Shown here one piece after another: positions 28,559 through 37,282 of a stretch of DNA of 64,000 nt; position 1 is the stretch's first letter; every line of letters begins with the position of its first letter. Both the position numbers and the translations under genes were made by a program. The notes beneath the pieces were generated by a model. The model was not told the origin of the DNA. It was given only the letters and a program-made list of their open reading frames with translations, and ran no database searches. Source of the DNA: Candidatus Eiseniibacteriota bacterium. GTDB taxonomy: Bacteria; Eisenbacteria; RBG-16-71-46. The stretch spans positions 59,792 to 123,791 of the forward strand of contig JADJLL010000011.1 of the NCBI GenBank assembly GCA_016710095.1, written 5' to 3'.

Positions 28559-28644
28559 TGGTGGAGGGAGAAGGATTCGAACCTTCGAAGGCATAAGCCG
28601 GCAGATTTACAGTCTGCTCCCTTTGGCCGCTCGGGCACCCCTCC
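28559..28644 (-). tRNA. tRNA-Tyr (anticodon GTA), 3' CCA encoded
   Basis: This is a class II tRNA with a long variable arm. Acceptor GGAGGGG pairs with TCCCTCC, the anticodon stem is GCAGA/TCTGC with GTA in the loop, and the T-loop is TTCGAAT. Discriminator A is followed by encoded CCA. It lies between tRNA-Thr(TGT) and tRNA-Gly. Confidence 0.95.
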
Positions 28645-28745
28645 ACACCGCCAACACCCGCGGTGCGGATGTCGTCCTGCTGGGCTGTCGCTGGAACGTC
28701 CGGGGCGCTCGGGCCGGGAGGCCGGTCGCGATCGGCGGACGAAAG

Positions 28746-28818
28746 AGCTGGCGAAGGGACTCGAACCCCCAACCACCTCATTACAAATGAGATGCTCTAC
28801 CAATTGAGCTACGCCAGC
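28746..28818 (-). tRNA. tRNA-Thr (anticodon TGT), CCA not encoded
   Basis: Acceptor GCTGGCG pairs with CGCCAGC, the anticodon loop TTTGTAA gives TGT, and the T-loop is TTCGAGT. Discriminator T is followed by CTT, so this is the only tRNA of the five here without an encoded CCA. It is the first gene of the tRNA cluster, as thrU is in Escherichia coli. Confidence 0.93.
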
Positions 28819-28845
28819 AGCCCTGAGGCGCGGAAAAGCCACGGG

Positions 28846-28874
28846 AAGATAGTGGGGGGTCTCTTGGCTGTCAA
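28846..28874 (-). promoter_or_regulatory. Sigma-70-type promoter for the tRNA-Thr(TGT)-Tyr-Gly cluster
   Basis: TTGACA (28869-28874) and TATCTT (28846-28851) on the minus strand are exactly 17 bp apart, with a predicted start about 20 bases before tRNA-Thr(TGT). A C/G-rich stretch lies in the spacer. This is the strongest promoter match seen in the window. Confidence 0.75.
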
Positions 28875-28925
28875 GGAATCGGGCCGTTTCACGCGCCTCG
28901 AGCCCAGGTCCGCCGAGGGAAATTT

Positions 28926-29048
28926 GAAGAGGCAGCCGAGCGATGGGCGAACCCACCTTCGACTGCCTCTTCCCGATTGAACAGAGAGTGACCGGGATGA
29001 ACTCCGCTGTTCAAACGGCTTCGTTGACCGGGCGTATTTTATTTTTTT
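28926..29048 (+). other. Structured non-coding segment ending in a T-run
   Basis: On the plus strand there are nested pairings. GAAGAGGCAG (28926-28935) pairs with CTGCCTCTTC (28963-28972) and encloses TGGG-CGAA-CCCA. TTGAACAG (28977-28984) pairs with CTGTTCAA (29007-29014), and AACG-GCTT-CGTT follows at 29014-29025. The segment ends in TTTTATTTTTTT (29037-29048). It could be a small RNA with an intrinsic terminator, or only a terminator. I find no convincing plus-strand promoter and no reading frame. Confidence 0.35.
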
Positions 29049-29525
29049 ACTGCAGTGAACCACTACTCACCAGCGACTTGATCCGATCGACTGAAAGCGT
29101 CCATCCCCCTTGTTCGCTTCCCCGCCGAACCCGCCCGGCATTTGCCGGGAATGCTCGAACGGAAGTCTCAACGTGGGTACGAGCCCGAGCGCCGAAGCGC
29201 CCAACGCGTTGAGTTGGATCGAAACCGGGTGCCTCGGAGGCCGCGCGACAGCGGAGGTGCAGTCCTGTCGCGCAGCCTGCCTTGGCGTTCGAGACCTCAC
29301 TCCCCCAGCGAGGCCCCTCGAAACCGTGCTGCGTTGCTGCTCGTGATCGCGAGCGAAGGAACTCGCTGATCCCGTATCCGCTCGGTTACTAGAGCAGTGT
29401 GCGTGCCACGACACGAACGCCGCGTGAGATCGCCCCGCGACTCACGATGAAGCGTCTGTCGCACAACAACTTCGGGACAGACGTCGCCACAGTGTCAGGG
29501 ACGCGCGCGGCCACGCTTCAGGACC
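29049..29525. other. Intergenic stretch without a recognisable gene
   Basis: Only short open frames with atypical composition are present, none with a ribosome site or a recognisable product. The base composition is less GC-rich than the flanking genes. Confidence 0.4.
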
Positions 29526-29552
29526 GAGTGTTACGTGGTCGAGGTAACACTC
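29526..29552. promoter_or_regulatory. Dyad GAGTGTTAC-N9-GTAACACTC
   Basis: Two perfect 9-base arms are separated by nine bases. A second dyad with the same TGTTAC/GTAACA core lies 72 bp to the right (centre to centre). This looks like a pair of operator or enhancer sites for a dimeric DNA-binding protein. The regulated gene is not clear; the neighbouring sigma-54 activator is an obvious candidate binder. Confidence 0.4.
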
Positions 29553-29600
29553 CGAGGTCACGGTGACGCGCGATACCCGCGTCGTTCGCGCTCGGGACCG

Positions 29601-29621
29601 CTGTTACCCCCGGGGTAACAG
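29601..29621. promoter_or_regulatory. Dyad CTGTTACCCC-C-GGGGTAACAG
   Basis: This is a perfect 10-base inverted repeat around one central base, sharing TGTTAC/GTAACA with the dyad at 29526. It is followed by TTGTCC, which also follows the first palindrome of the 140-bp repeats near 61 and 62 kb; that similarity is short and may be chance. Confidence 0.4.
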
Positions 29622-29646
29622 TTGTCCAGCGGGTGGCAAACACAAA

Positions 29647-29670
29647 CGCGGCCCTCGAATGAGGGCCGCG
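29647..29670 (-). terminator. Intrinsic terminator after the sigma-54 activator
   Basis: A perfect 10-bp stem CGCGGCCCTC/GAGGGCCGCG with a four-base loop lies 28 bp beyond the activator stop codon. On the minus strand it is followed by the T-rich TTTGTGTTTG. Confidence 0.7.
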
Positions 29671-29698
29671 CGTGAAGAAGAAGACTGTCGAAGCCGGG

Positions 29699-32098
29699 CT
29701 AGAGCGTCAGCTGGAGCCGCTTCAGGCGCGCGTAGAGCGTCTTGCGCGAGACACCGAGCAGTTCGGCCAGCCGGCTCTTGTTGCCGTGCGACTGCCGCCA
29801 GGCGGTGAGGATCTCGTCGCGCTCGAGGCTCGAGCGATCCGCCCACTCCGGCGCCTGCACGCGGGCGTCCGAGAGGAACGGCAGCACTTCGTCCACGCCC
29901 ACGGTGCTCACGTCGGCATGCAGCGCGGCGACGCGCTTGGCGACGTTCTCGAGCTCGCGCACGTTGCCCGGCCAGCCGTAGGTGGCGAACAGCGCCTCGG
30001 CGTCGTGAGACAGCCGCGGGCCGTCGAGTCCGCCGTAGAACGCCAGGAAGTGACGCGCCAGGGGCACGATGTCTTCCACGCGCTCGCGCAGGCTGGGCAG
30101 CCGGATCTCGATCTCGTTGAGCCGGTACAGCAGGTCGCGGCGGAACAGCTTCTCGGCGTCGCCACCGCGCAGCACGCGGTTCGTGGCCGCGATGATACGC
30201 ACATCGGCGCGACGCACCTGGGTTTCACCGAGGCGCAGGTACTCGCCGCTCTCGAGGAAGCGCAACAGCGTCACCTGCACGTCGAGCGGCAGTTCGCCGG
30301 CTTCGTCGAGGAACAGCGTCCCGCCGTGCGCCGCCTCGACGAGGCCGATGCCTTCGGCGTGCGCGCCGGTGAACGCGCCCTTGCGGTGCCCGAACAGCTG
30401 GGACAGCGCGAGGTCGGCGCGCAGCGCGCCGCAGTTGACCGCGAGGAAGGGCTTGTTCGAGCGCGGCGAGAGGCCGTGGATCGTGCGTGCCACGAGTTCC
30501 TTGCCGGTGCCGGTCTCGCCCGTGACGAGCACGGACAGTTCGGTCGCGGCGGCGCGGCGCGACAGGCTCTCGACCTGACGCATGGCGTGCGAGCACGCCA
30601 CCATGCTGGGCGCGCGATGGCGGCGCCCGAGCAGCGATTCGGTGCGGGTCGGCGCGGACGTGACGTTCGAGCCCGAGGAAGCGCTGGAACGCGAGTTCGG
30701 CCTGATCCACCCAGGCGCGCTGCCCAGTTCGGAGAACAACGCGGCGGCGCGGAACAGGTACTTGCGCGCCTCGCGCTCGTCGTCGGCGATGCGGCCCCGC
30801 AGCAGGCAAGTCTTGCCCATCTCGAGGCGCTCGTGGCAATCGCGCAGCAGCGTTTCGGCCGTGCCCCACGCCTCGGTCGCCTCGACGCGTGAGCCGCGCG
30901 CGAGCGCGATTTCGCCGGCGACGCGATGCGTCACGGCGTGCTCGAGCCGGTCGTCGGTCAGGCGCGCGAGCCGGCGCGAACGCGAGCACGCGGTGTCGGC
31001 TTCGTCGAGCCGTCCCAGCGCGCAGAGCGCTTCGGCACGGCGGCGCTCGATCTCGACCACGAGGTCACCCTCGGGCGCGGTGCGGCCGGCCAGCTTGAGC
31101 GCTTCGTGGTAGCGCGACAGCGACGCTTCGATGCGGCCGCGGTCGAAATCCAGTTCGCCGAGGAACTCCAGCGCGAGCACTTCCTCGCGCGAGGCGCCCA
31201 TGCGGCGCGAGCGCTCGAGCGCCCGCAGATAGCTCGTCTCGGAATCCGCGAAGCGGCGCTGCAGGCGCAGCACGTTGCCCATGCCGATGGCCACGCGCGC
31301 GAGCTGCACTTCGTCGCCGATCTGCACCAGCACGGACTCGCACTCGCGATAGTGCTCCATCGCGCGGTCCCACTCGCCCATCTTCTGGAACACGATGCCC
31401 AGGTTCATGAGCGGCATGGCCGTGTCGGCGTAGTGTCCGTGGCGGCGATAGACCTCGAGGGCCGAGCCCAGCTGGGCGATCGCCGCGTCCCACTCGCAGA
31501 GGTTCTTGTGAATGAGGCCGAGGTTGTTGCGGACGTTCGCCGCGCTCAGCTCGTCACCCAGCCGGCGGTACAGACCGAGCGCCTGTTCGCCGTAGTCCCG
31601 CGCCGCCGCGAGGTCACCCATGCGGTAGGCGGTCGTTCCGAGGATCACGAGCGCGTGGGCCGACTGCGGAAGGTCCGCGCACTCGTCCGCAAGCTGCAGC
31701 GCGCGTTCGGCGCTGCGGCGGCAGTCCTCGATACGTCCCAGCTTCTGCTCGGCACGCGCGCAAAGCAGGTGAACGCGCGCGCGCAACGGCAGGGAATCGA
31801 TCAGGCCTTCCTCTCGGAGCATCTCGCGCGACTGCGCGAGAGCAGCCTGGCATTCACCGCGGGCCATCCGGCACGCCGCCGCCTTGCATTCCAGAGCCGC
31901 GCGGCGCGCACGCGAAAGCGTACGCGCCGCCGGATGGGACAGCAGGCGGTCGATCGTCTCCAGGGCGGGCACATGATTGTCCGCTTGGATGTACAGATCA
32001 GCCAGCATCTCGAACGCGGCGAGCGCCTCCTGCCCTTCGATACGGGCAGGAGCGGCAAGCCGCTCTTCGAGAACGCCGATCTGCAGCAGGTCACCCAT
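29699..32098 (-). CDS. Sigma-54-dependent activator with N-terminal TPR sensor
   Basis: This is an enhancer-binding transcription activator of about 800 residues. Residues 1-480 form repeated TPR helices (for example ANVRNNLGLIHKNLCEWDAA, LMNLGIVFQKMGEWDRAMEH). An AAA+ domain follows with Walker A GETGTGKE, the sigma-54 contact loop GAFTGA intact, Walker B GGTLFLDEAGEL and arginine-finger region FRRDLLYRLNEIE. It ends in a Fis-type helix-turn-helix (GNKSRLAELLGVSRKTLYAR). There is no receiver or GAF domain, so the TPR part is presumably the sensor. The TPR-AAA+ linker (about 30.65-30.75 kb) may contain two compensating indels. The start is ATG 32098 or TTG 32128. Confidence 0.85.
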   Translation of the reverse strand: MGDLLQIGVLEERLAAPARIEGQEALAAFEMLADLYIQADNHVPALETIDRLLSHPAARTLSRARRAALECKAAACRMARGECQAALAQSREMLREEGLIDSLPLRARVHLLCARAEQKLGRIEDCRRSAERALQLADECADLPQSAHALVILGTTAYRMGDLAAARDYGEQALGLYRRLGDELSAANVRNNLGLIHKNLCEWDAAIAQLGSALEVYRRHGHYADTAMPLMNLGIVFQKMGEWDRAMEHYRECESVLVQIGDEVQLARVAIGMGNVLRLQRRFADSETSYLRALERSRRMGASREEVLALEFLGELDFDRGRIEASLSRYHEALKLAGRTAPEGDLVVEIERRRAEALCALGRLDEADTACSRSRRLARLTDDRLEHAVTHRVAGEIALARGSRVEATEAWGTAETLLRDCHERLEMGKTCLLRGRIADDEREARKYLFRAAALFSELGSAPGWIRPNSRSSASSGSNVTSAPTRTESLLGRRHRAPSMVACSHAMRQVESLSRRAAATELSVLVTGETGTGKELVARTIHGLSPRSNKPFLAVNCGALRADLALSQLFGHRKGAFTGAHAEGIGLVEAAHGGTLFLDEAGELPLDVQVTLLRFLESGEYLRLGETQVRRADVRIIAATNRVLRGGDAEKLFRRDLLYRLNEIEIRLPSLRERVEDIVPLARHFLAFYGGLDGPRLSHDAEALFATYGWPGNVRELENVAKRVAALHADVSTVGVDEVLPFLSDARVQAPEWADRSSLERDEILTAWRQSHGNKSRLAELLGVSRKTLYARLKRLQLTL

Positions 32099-32149
32099 CG
32101 GCAAACCGATCTCCGGTTGGTCGACCAACGAATACGCGACTCGGACCGA

Positions 32150-32498
32150 CTACCAGCGCAGGTAGTAGGCCTTGAGCGCGTGCACCATGAGACGAACCCG
32201 TTCACTCCAGACGCTCGCCTGGTTCGCCGAGGCGTCACCCGCGCCGCGGTTCGCGAACACCAACGACCCGGCCGCCGTTGATGCCCGGACGCGCGGTAGG
32301 CCCTCCGCCGTGCGAGTCGGGAGTCCAGTGCCATCGGATCCGGTCGGCGGTGGCGCTCGGCACGCCACCCCCGTCGTCCCGCTCCAGCCACCGCCACCGT
32401 CACCGGCGCGCGACGTTGGAGAGGACGGACGCGCCAGCCACGCTCAAGAAGAGCGCGAGGAGGAGGGTCCACAGACGATTCAAGTGGAACCGATGCAT
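32150..32498 (-). CDS. Small putative secreted protein upstream of the activator (frameshifted)
   Basis: I do not recognise a family. From ATG 32498 (AAAGGG four bases upstream) the frame gives MHRFHLNRLWTLLLALFLSV then AGASVLSNVARR, a good signal-peptide profile, and hits a stop. The next frame continues without Arg-rich shadow character (GDGGGGWSGTTGVACRAPPP and, at the end, ERVRLMVHALKAYYLRW) to a TAG at 32150. One inserted base near 32405 would join them into about 116 residues. It ends 21-51 bp before the TPR/sigma-54 activator, in the same direction. Existence as a gene is moderately supported; function is unknown. Confidence 0.4.
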
Positions 32499-32780
32499 GC
32501 TGCCCTTTCTGTTCCCAGTCACAGACGATGCCGAGACGCGGCCTCGACAAATGCAGCCCGTGTTCGCGAATCCATGAGAGCTGCGCGGCGGGATACGGGG
32601 TGACGCCGATGCAGCATTCGTGGTTTCGCAAACGCCCGGGCCTTGGCGATGAGGCTAGACCTCACACTTTGACGCAGGCAAGTACTTTGTTTGGTGGAGG
32701 TCAGGCGCTTCTCCCCACCGAAGACGAACGACCCCGGCCGAGGACTGGCGGGGTCCCGAAACCCGCGGGCTGTCGCCGGG
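32499..32780. other. Intergenic stretch between cysS and the small secreted protein
   Basis: I see no gene. An imperfect dyad TGAGG-CTAGA-CCTCA lies near 32650, and a weak TTGCCT box sits on the minus strand just upstream of it. Promoter activity for the small gene and the activator probably lies here, but no clear pair of boxes is visible. Confidence 0.3.
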
Positions 32781-34173
32781 CTACTTCTTCTTCAGCTCCT
32801 GCCCGCCCGGGCCGTCCTTCACCAGGACTCCGAGCGCCGCGAGCTGGTCGCGCAGCTCGTCCGACGCCTTCCAGTCCTTCGCCTTCCTCGCCTGGTCGCG
32901 GCGAGCGGCGATTTCGAGGACTTCGGCCGACCAATCCTCGCCCGCCGGCGCCTTCCAGAAGAGCCCGAGGATGCCGCCGAGCTGGTAGAGCTTGCGCGCG
33001 GCCTGCACGCCCTCCGCCCCGGCGCCGTCATCCATCGCCCGGTTGACCGCACGGGCGAGGTCGAACAGGTGCCCGAGCGCCGCGGCGCTGTTGAAGTCGT
33101 CCTCCATCGCCTCGTGGAACAGCCGCTCGGCGTCCGCCACGGCCTGCCCCAGCTCGCCGCCCGGCGCCGGCCCAGCCGCCGCGGTCCAGGCGTTCGCGCG
33201 CTCCAGCGGGGTGCGCAGGCGCTGGTAGGCGACGCCGGCTTCCTTCAGGCGCTCGAGCGAGAACTCGATCGGGCTGCGGTAGTGGGTCGAGAGCAGGTAG
33301 AACCGGGTGTGCTCGGGGTCGACCTGCGCGGCGATGTCCTCGATGAAGAAGAAGTTGCCCACGCTCTTCGACATCTTGGCGCCCGACAGGTTCACGAGGC
33401 CGTTCTCGGCCCAGTAGTTCGCGAACGGCTTGCCCGTGCACGACTCGCTCTGCGCCAGCTCGTTCTCGTGGTGCGGGAAGATCAGGTCCTGCCCGCCGCC
33501 GTGAATGTCGATCGTGTCGCCCAGGTGCTTCATCGCCATGGCCGAGCACTCGATGTGCCAGCCGGGACGCCCCGGCCCCCACGGGCTCCTCCCACGCCGG
33601 CTCGCCCGGCTTGGCGCCCTTCCAGAGCGCGAAGTCGAGCGGGTCGCGCTTGGCCTCGCCCGGCTCGATCCGGTAGCCCTCGCGCAGTTCGTCCACGCGG
33701 CGGCCCGAGAGCTTGCCGTACTCGGCGTCGCTGCGGACGTCGAAGTACACGTCGCCGCCGGCCGCGTAGGCGTGGCCCTTGTCGATCAGCCGGTGAATGA
33801 GCGCGTGCATCTCGCCGATGTGCTGCGTCGCGCGCGGATAGACGGTCGCGCGCTTGATGTTGTGCAGGTCGGCGAACTGGAGGTAGGCCTCGATGTTCCG
33901 GTCGCTCACGCCCGCGTAGTCGATGCCCTCGGCGTTCGCACGCTCGATGATCTTGTCGTCCACGTCGGTGAAGTTGTACGCGTACGAGACCTCGTAGCCC
34001 AGATGCTCGAGGTAGCGCCGCATGACTTCGGCCGACAGCGAGGCGCGGATGTGGCCCACGTGCGGCTTGTTCTGCACGGTCATGCCGCACACGTACATCG
34101 AGGCCTTGCCGGGCGTGACGGGCACGAACTCGCGCTTCTCTCGGGTGAGCGTGTCGTAGATGCGAAGCGGCAC
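32781..34173 (-). CDS. cysS: Cysteinyl-tRNA synthetase (one extra base)
   Basis: This class I synthetase charges tRNA-Cys. The GTG at 34173 has a GGAGG site five bases upstream and gives VPLRIYDTLTREKREFVPVT. Visible are the zinc ligand region MYVCGMTVQNKPHVGHIR (HIGH motif as HVGH), then HGGGQDLIFPHHENE and the KMSKS loop GAKMSKSVGNF. The frame breaks at about 33582-33585; removing one base restores EEPWGPGRPGWHIECSAMAM, which includes the conserved zinc-binding WHIECS. The full length is about 463 residues, normal. It follows mscS by 20 bp. Confidence 0.93.
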
Positions 34174-34193
34174 TGCAGCCTCCGGTCTGATGG

Positions 34194-35081
34194 TCAGGCT
34201 TCCGGGTCCACGAAAGGCGCGGCCCGGGAAACGGAAACGTATTCGACTTCGGCGCCCGAAGCCACGCGCACGCCGGTCCCGCGCAGCCGCGCGAGCAGGC
34301 GGCGTCGCGCCTCGCGAGACAGATCGAACGCGGCGGCGCCCGGGCGGGTGCGGCCCACGAGCTTCACGGTGGCGCCCTCGGGGCCCACGCGTTCGATGCC
34401 GAGCACTTTGAGCGGTTCCAGCAGCTGCGGGCCGAACGTGGGATCGGCGTTCATCTCGGCCGCGATCTGCGACGCCAGCTCCAGCGCACGCTCGAGATCC
34501 TGGTTCGGGGCGATCGGCAGGTCCACCGCGGCCTGGTGCCAGTCGCGGCTGTGGTTCACGACGATCTTCATCTCGCCGTTGGGCACGAACATCAGCCGGC
34601 CCGTGATGTCGCGAAGCCGCGTGCACCGCAGCGTCACGTCCTCGACCGTGCCGACCTGGCCGTTCACTTCGATGGCGTCGCCGACCGAGAACTGGTCCTC
34701 GATCAGGATGAACGCGCCCGCGATCACGTCGCGCACGAGGAACTGCGCGCCGAAGCCGAGCGCCGCGCCGAGGATCGACGCGCCGACGAGCAGCGGCTTG
34801 ATGTCCCAGCCGAACACCTCGAGCACGTGCAGCAGCGCGCCCGCGGCGACGACCGTCGTGATGGTGTGACGGAACATCTGGCCGAGCGTCTTCGCGCGCT
34901 GCGTCGCCGCCTCGCGGCCGTGCGAGGCGCGCACCATCCAGCGCTCGAGGCGGCGCACGACGAGGAAGCCGATGCGCTGCAGCAGCCACGCGAACACGAG
35001 CGTGAGCGCGACGCGCACGGCGGCCTCACCGAGCGCCTCGGTGTCGGGAACGAGCCAGGCGGGAAATGCGGAGGAGATCAT
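34194..35081 (-). CDS. Small-conductance mechanosensitive channel (MscS family)
   Basis: MscS channels open under membrane tension to release solutes during osmotic downshock. The 295-residue protein has an N-terminal transmembrane pair, the pore-lining helix (LLVGASILGAALGFGAQFLV, with the Gly/Ala packing pattern), and the cytoplasmic beta domain (ILIEDQFSVGDAIEVNGQVG, then FVPNGEMKIVVNHSRDWHQA). It is the minimal three-helix type. The start is ATG 35081 with GGAG upstream. It is probably cotranscribed with cysS, and a large hairpin separates it from the M42 peptidase. Confidence 0.93.
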   Translation of the reverse strand: MISSAFPAWLVPDTEALGEAAVRVALTLVFAWLLQRIGFLVVRRLERWMVRASHGREAATQRAKTLGQMFRHTITTVVAAGALLHVLEVFGWDIKPLLVGASILGAALGFGAQFLVRDVIAGAFILIEDQFSVGDAIEVNGQVGTVEDVTLRCTRLRDITGRLMFVPNGEMKIVVNHSRDWHQAAVDLPIAPNQDLERALELASQIAAEMNADPTFGPQLLEPLKVLGIERVGPEGATVKLVGRTRPGAAAFDLSREARRRLLARLRGTGVRVASGAEVEYVSVSRAAPFVDPEA

Positions 35082-35103
35082 GAGCGCTTCACCGGAAATG
35101 GGA

Positions 35104-35142
35104 ACGGGCCCCGCACGGCGCGGTCGCCGTGACGGGGCCCGT
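35104..35142 (-). terminator. Long hairpin after the M42 peptidase gene
   Basis: ACGGGCCCCG pairs with CGGGGCCCGT, with a second inner stem CACGGCG/CGCCGTG, nine bases beyond the peptidase stop. On the minus strand it is followed by TTCCCATTTCC, a weak T-rich tail, so it is a likely but not ideal intrinsic terminator. Confidence 0.55.
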
Positions 35143-35150
35143 CCACGGGA

Positions 35151-36212
35151 TCAACAGAAGGTCGCGACCGTCTTGCGATCGAGACGCTTCACGATCGCCA
35201 CGAGCAGCTTCACCGTCGCGTCGAAGTCGCGGCGATCGATGATGCTGTTGTGGCTGTGGATGTAGCGCGAAGCGATGCCCAGCGAAATGCTCGGCACGCC
35301 TTCGCCCGTCATGTGGATGCGGCCGGCGTCGGTGCCGCCACGCTCGACGCTCTCGAACTGCAGCGGCATCTTGAGCTTCTCCGCCGTGTCGATCACGAGG
35401 TCGCGCAGGAAGCGGTTCGGGATGCTCGTGGCGTCGTAGATCACGACGAGCGGACCGCCGCCGAGCTTCTCGTCGCCTTCCGTGCCGGGCGTGTCGTGCG
35501 CGATGCCCACGTCGAGCGCGAACGCGACGTCGGGGCGGATCTTGGTCGCCGACGTCTGCGCGCCGCGCAGGCCGACTTCCTCCTGCACCGTCGCCACGGC
35601 GAACAGCGTGTTCGGGTGCTTCTCGCCCTTCAGGCGCAGCGCGACTTCGGCCGCGAGGGCGCAGCCCATGCGGTTGTCCCACGCCTTGGCGAGCAGCAGG
35701 TTCGGGTTCGCCAGCACTTCGAACGAAGACACGGGCAGGATCGGGTCGCCGGGGCGGATGTCGAGCTTCTTCTTCACGTCCCAGTCGCTCGTCGCGCCGA
35801 CGTCGATGTACATGTCCTTCAGTTCCATGACCTTCTTGCGGTCTTCGTCGCGCAGCTCGTGCGGCGGCTTGCAGCCCACGACGCCGAGCACGGGGCCCTT
35901 GCGGGTGTGGATCATGAGGCGCTGCCCGAGCACCACGTGGCCCCACCAGCCGCCGAGCGGCAGGAACTTCACGAAGCCGTCCTTGGTCACGTGCTTCACG
36001 AGGAAGCCGACCTCGTCGAGGTGACCGGCGAGCATCACGCGCGGCCCCTTCGGGTCACCGACCTTCTCGCAGATGAAGCTGCCGAGACGATCCTTCGAGA
36101 TCGCGCCGACGCCCTTCAAGTGCTTGGCCATCACGGCCGCGACGTCGCCCTCGAAGCCGGGCGCGCCGTTCGTTTCGACCAGTTCCTTCAGGAATCCCAG
36201 TGTGCGGTCCAT
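35151..36212 (-). CDS. M42-family metallo-aminopeptidase
   Basis: M42 peptidases are cytosolic dodecameric zinc or cobalt aminopeptidases (FrvX, TET, glutamyl aminopeptidase type). The 353 residues show the metal ligands in order: AGHLDEVGF (His), AKAWDNRMGC (bridging Asp), VQEEVGLRGA (catalytic Glu and ligand Glu), ALDVGIAHDTPG (Asp) and YIHSHNSIID (final His). Start ATG 36212 has GGAG upstream. It follows ddl by 15 bp. Substrate specificity cannot be read from sequence. Confidence 0.93.
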   Translation of the reverse strand: MDRTLGFLKELVETNGAPGFEGDVAAVMAKHLKGVGAISKDRLGSFICEKVGDPKGPRVMLAGHLDEVGFLVKHVTKDGFVKFLPLGGWWGHVVLGQRLMIHTRKGPVLGVVGCKPPHELRDEDRKKVMELKDMYIDVGATSDWDVKKKLDIRPGDPILPVSSFEVLANPNLLLAKAWDNRMGCALAAEVALRLKGEKHPNTLFAVATVQEEVGLRGAQTSATKIRPDVAFALDVGIAHDTPGTEGDEKLGGGPLVVIYDATSIPNRFLRDLVIDTAEKLKMPLQFESVERGGTDAGRIHMTGEGVPSISLGIASRYIHSHNSIIDRRDFDATVKLLVAIVKRLDRKTVATFC

Positions 36213-36227
36213 GGAGTCTCCGTGGGG

Positions 36228-37250
36228 TCAGGCGCGCTGCCCGACCGTCTTCCGGGCACGGGAATCGGCCACGGCGAGGTCGAGAATGCGGCCGACGAGT
36301 TGGTCGTAGCTCAGGCCCTTCGCCGCCGCGGCCATGGGCACGAGGCTGGTCGGGGTCATTCCGGGCAGCGTGTTCACTTCGAGAATGTACGGCTCGTCGT
36401 CTTCGGTGAGGCGGAAGTCCACGCGCGTGACGCCGCGGCATCCCAGCACCTGCGAGGACTCGACCGCGAGCTCGCGCACGTGGCGCGCGAGTTCCTTGTC
36501 GAGCTTCGCCGGGCACGTGTACGTGCTCGCGCCCTTCGTGTACTTGGACGCGTAATCGTAGAAGCCGCTCTTCGGCTCGATCTCGACGATCGGGAACGCT
36601 TCGTCGCCGATCACGGGCACGGTCAGTTCGCGGCCCTCGATGAACTGCTCGACGAGCACGAGCGAATCGAACTCGGCCGCCTTCGCGATCGCGGGCTGCA
36701 GCTCCGACGGATGCTTCACGATGCTCAGGCCCACCGTCGAGCCCTGCGCGTTCGGCTTCACGACGAGCGGGTAGCCGCCGAGCAGCTTGGTGTCGATCGC
36801 GCTGCCGGGCACGCCGGCCTCGAGCGCCATCCAGTGCGGCGTCGGCAGCGCCTCGCGCTCGAACACGCGCTTGCTCATCGCCTTGTCCATCGCGATCGCG
36901 CTCGCGAGCACGCCCGAGCCCGTGTAGACCTTGCCCGCCATTTCGAGCGCGGCCTGGATCGTGCCGTCTTCGCCCCACGTGCCGTGCACGGCGAGGAACA
37001 CGACGTCCGCGGCGCGCACCGCCGGCGCTTCGACGACGCCGAGCATCGCCGCCTGCGGAAGCGCGTGGACTTCGAGCGCGCTGCGCGCGGACGACTGCTC
37101 TTCGCCGGCCGTCAGCACCATGCCGTCCGCCGCGTCGAGCGACGTGACTTCGTGGCCGAGCTTGCGCAGCGCTTCGGCGATACCACGTCCGGTGCTGAGC
37201 GAGACTTCGCGCTCGGCGGACCGGCCGCCCATCAGGACGGCGACTTTCAT
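36228..37250 (-). CDS. ddl: D-alanine--D-alanine ligase
   Basis: Ddl makes the D-Ala-D-Ala dipeptide for peptidoglycan. The 340-residue ATP-grasp protein starts MKVAVLMGGRSAEREVSLST, with VFLAVHGTWGEDGTIQAALE, the omega-loop region, and the Mg-binding VDFRLTEDDEPYILEVNTLP followed by GMTPTSLVP. The ATG at 37250 is the family start; an in-frame ATG 12 codons upstream is rejected. It lies between gltX (32-bp gap) and the M42 gene, the three probably one transcript. Confidence 0.95.
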   Translation of the reverse strand: MKVAVLMGGRSAEREVSLSTGRGIAEALRKLGHEVTSLDAADGMVLTAGEEQSSARSALEVHALPQAAMLGVVEAPAVRAADVVFLAVHGTWGEDGTIQAALEMAGKVYTGSGVLASAIAMDKAMSKRVFEREALPTPHWMALEAGVPGSAIDTKLLGGYPLVVKPNAQGSTVGLSIVKHPSELQPAIAKAAEFDSLVLVEQFIEGRELTVPVIGDEAFPIVEIEPKSGFYDYASKYTKGASTYTCPAKLDKELARHVRELAVESSQVLGCRGVTRVDFRLTEDDEPYILEVNTLPGMTPTSLVPMAAAAKGLSYDQLVGRILDLAVADSRARKTVGQRA

Positions 37251-37282
37251 GGATGCTCCCTTGGGTGGTGCGGTGAGCCGCG

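Noticed and set aside
29142..29414. Short open frames in the 29.1-29.4 kb gap
   Set aside because: Composition is Arg/Pro/Ser-rich in every frame, with no ribosome site and overlapping on both strands, as expected of non-coding GC-rich DNA.
31801..32631. 276-codon minus-strand frame over the activator start
   Set aside because: It is Arg/Ser-rich and overlaps the TPR activator in another frame. The real small gene in this area uses a different frame.
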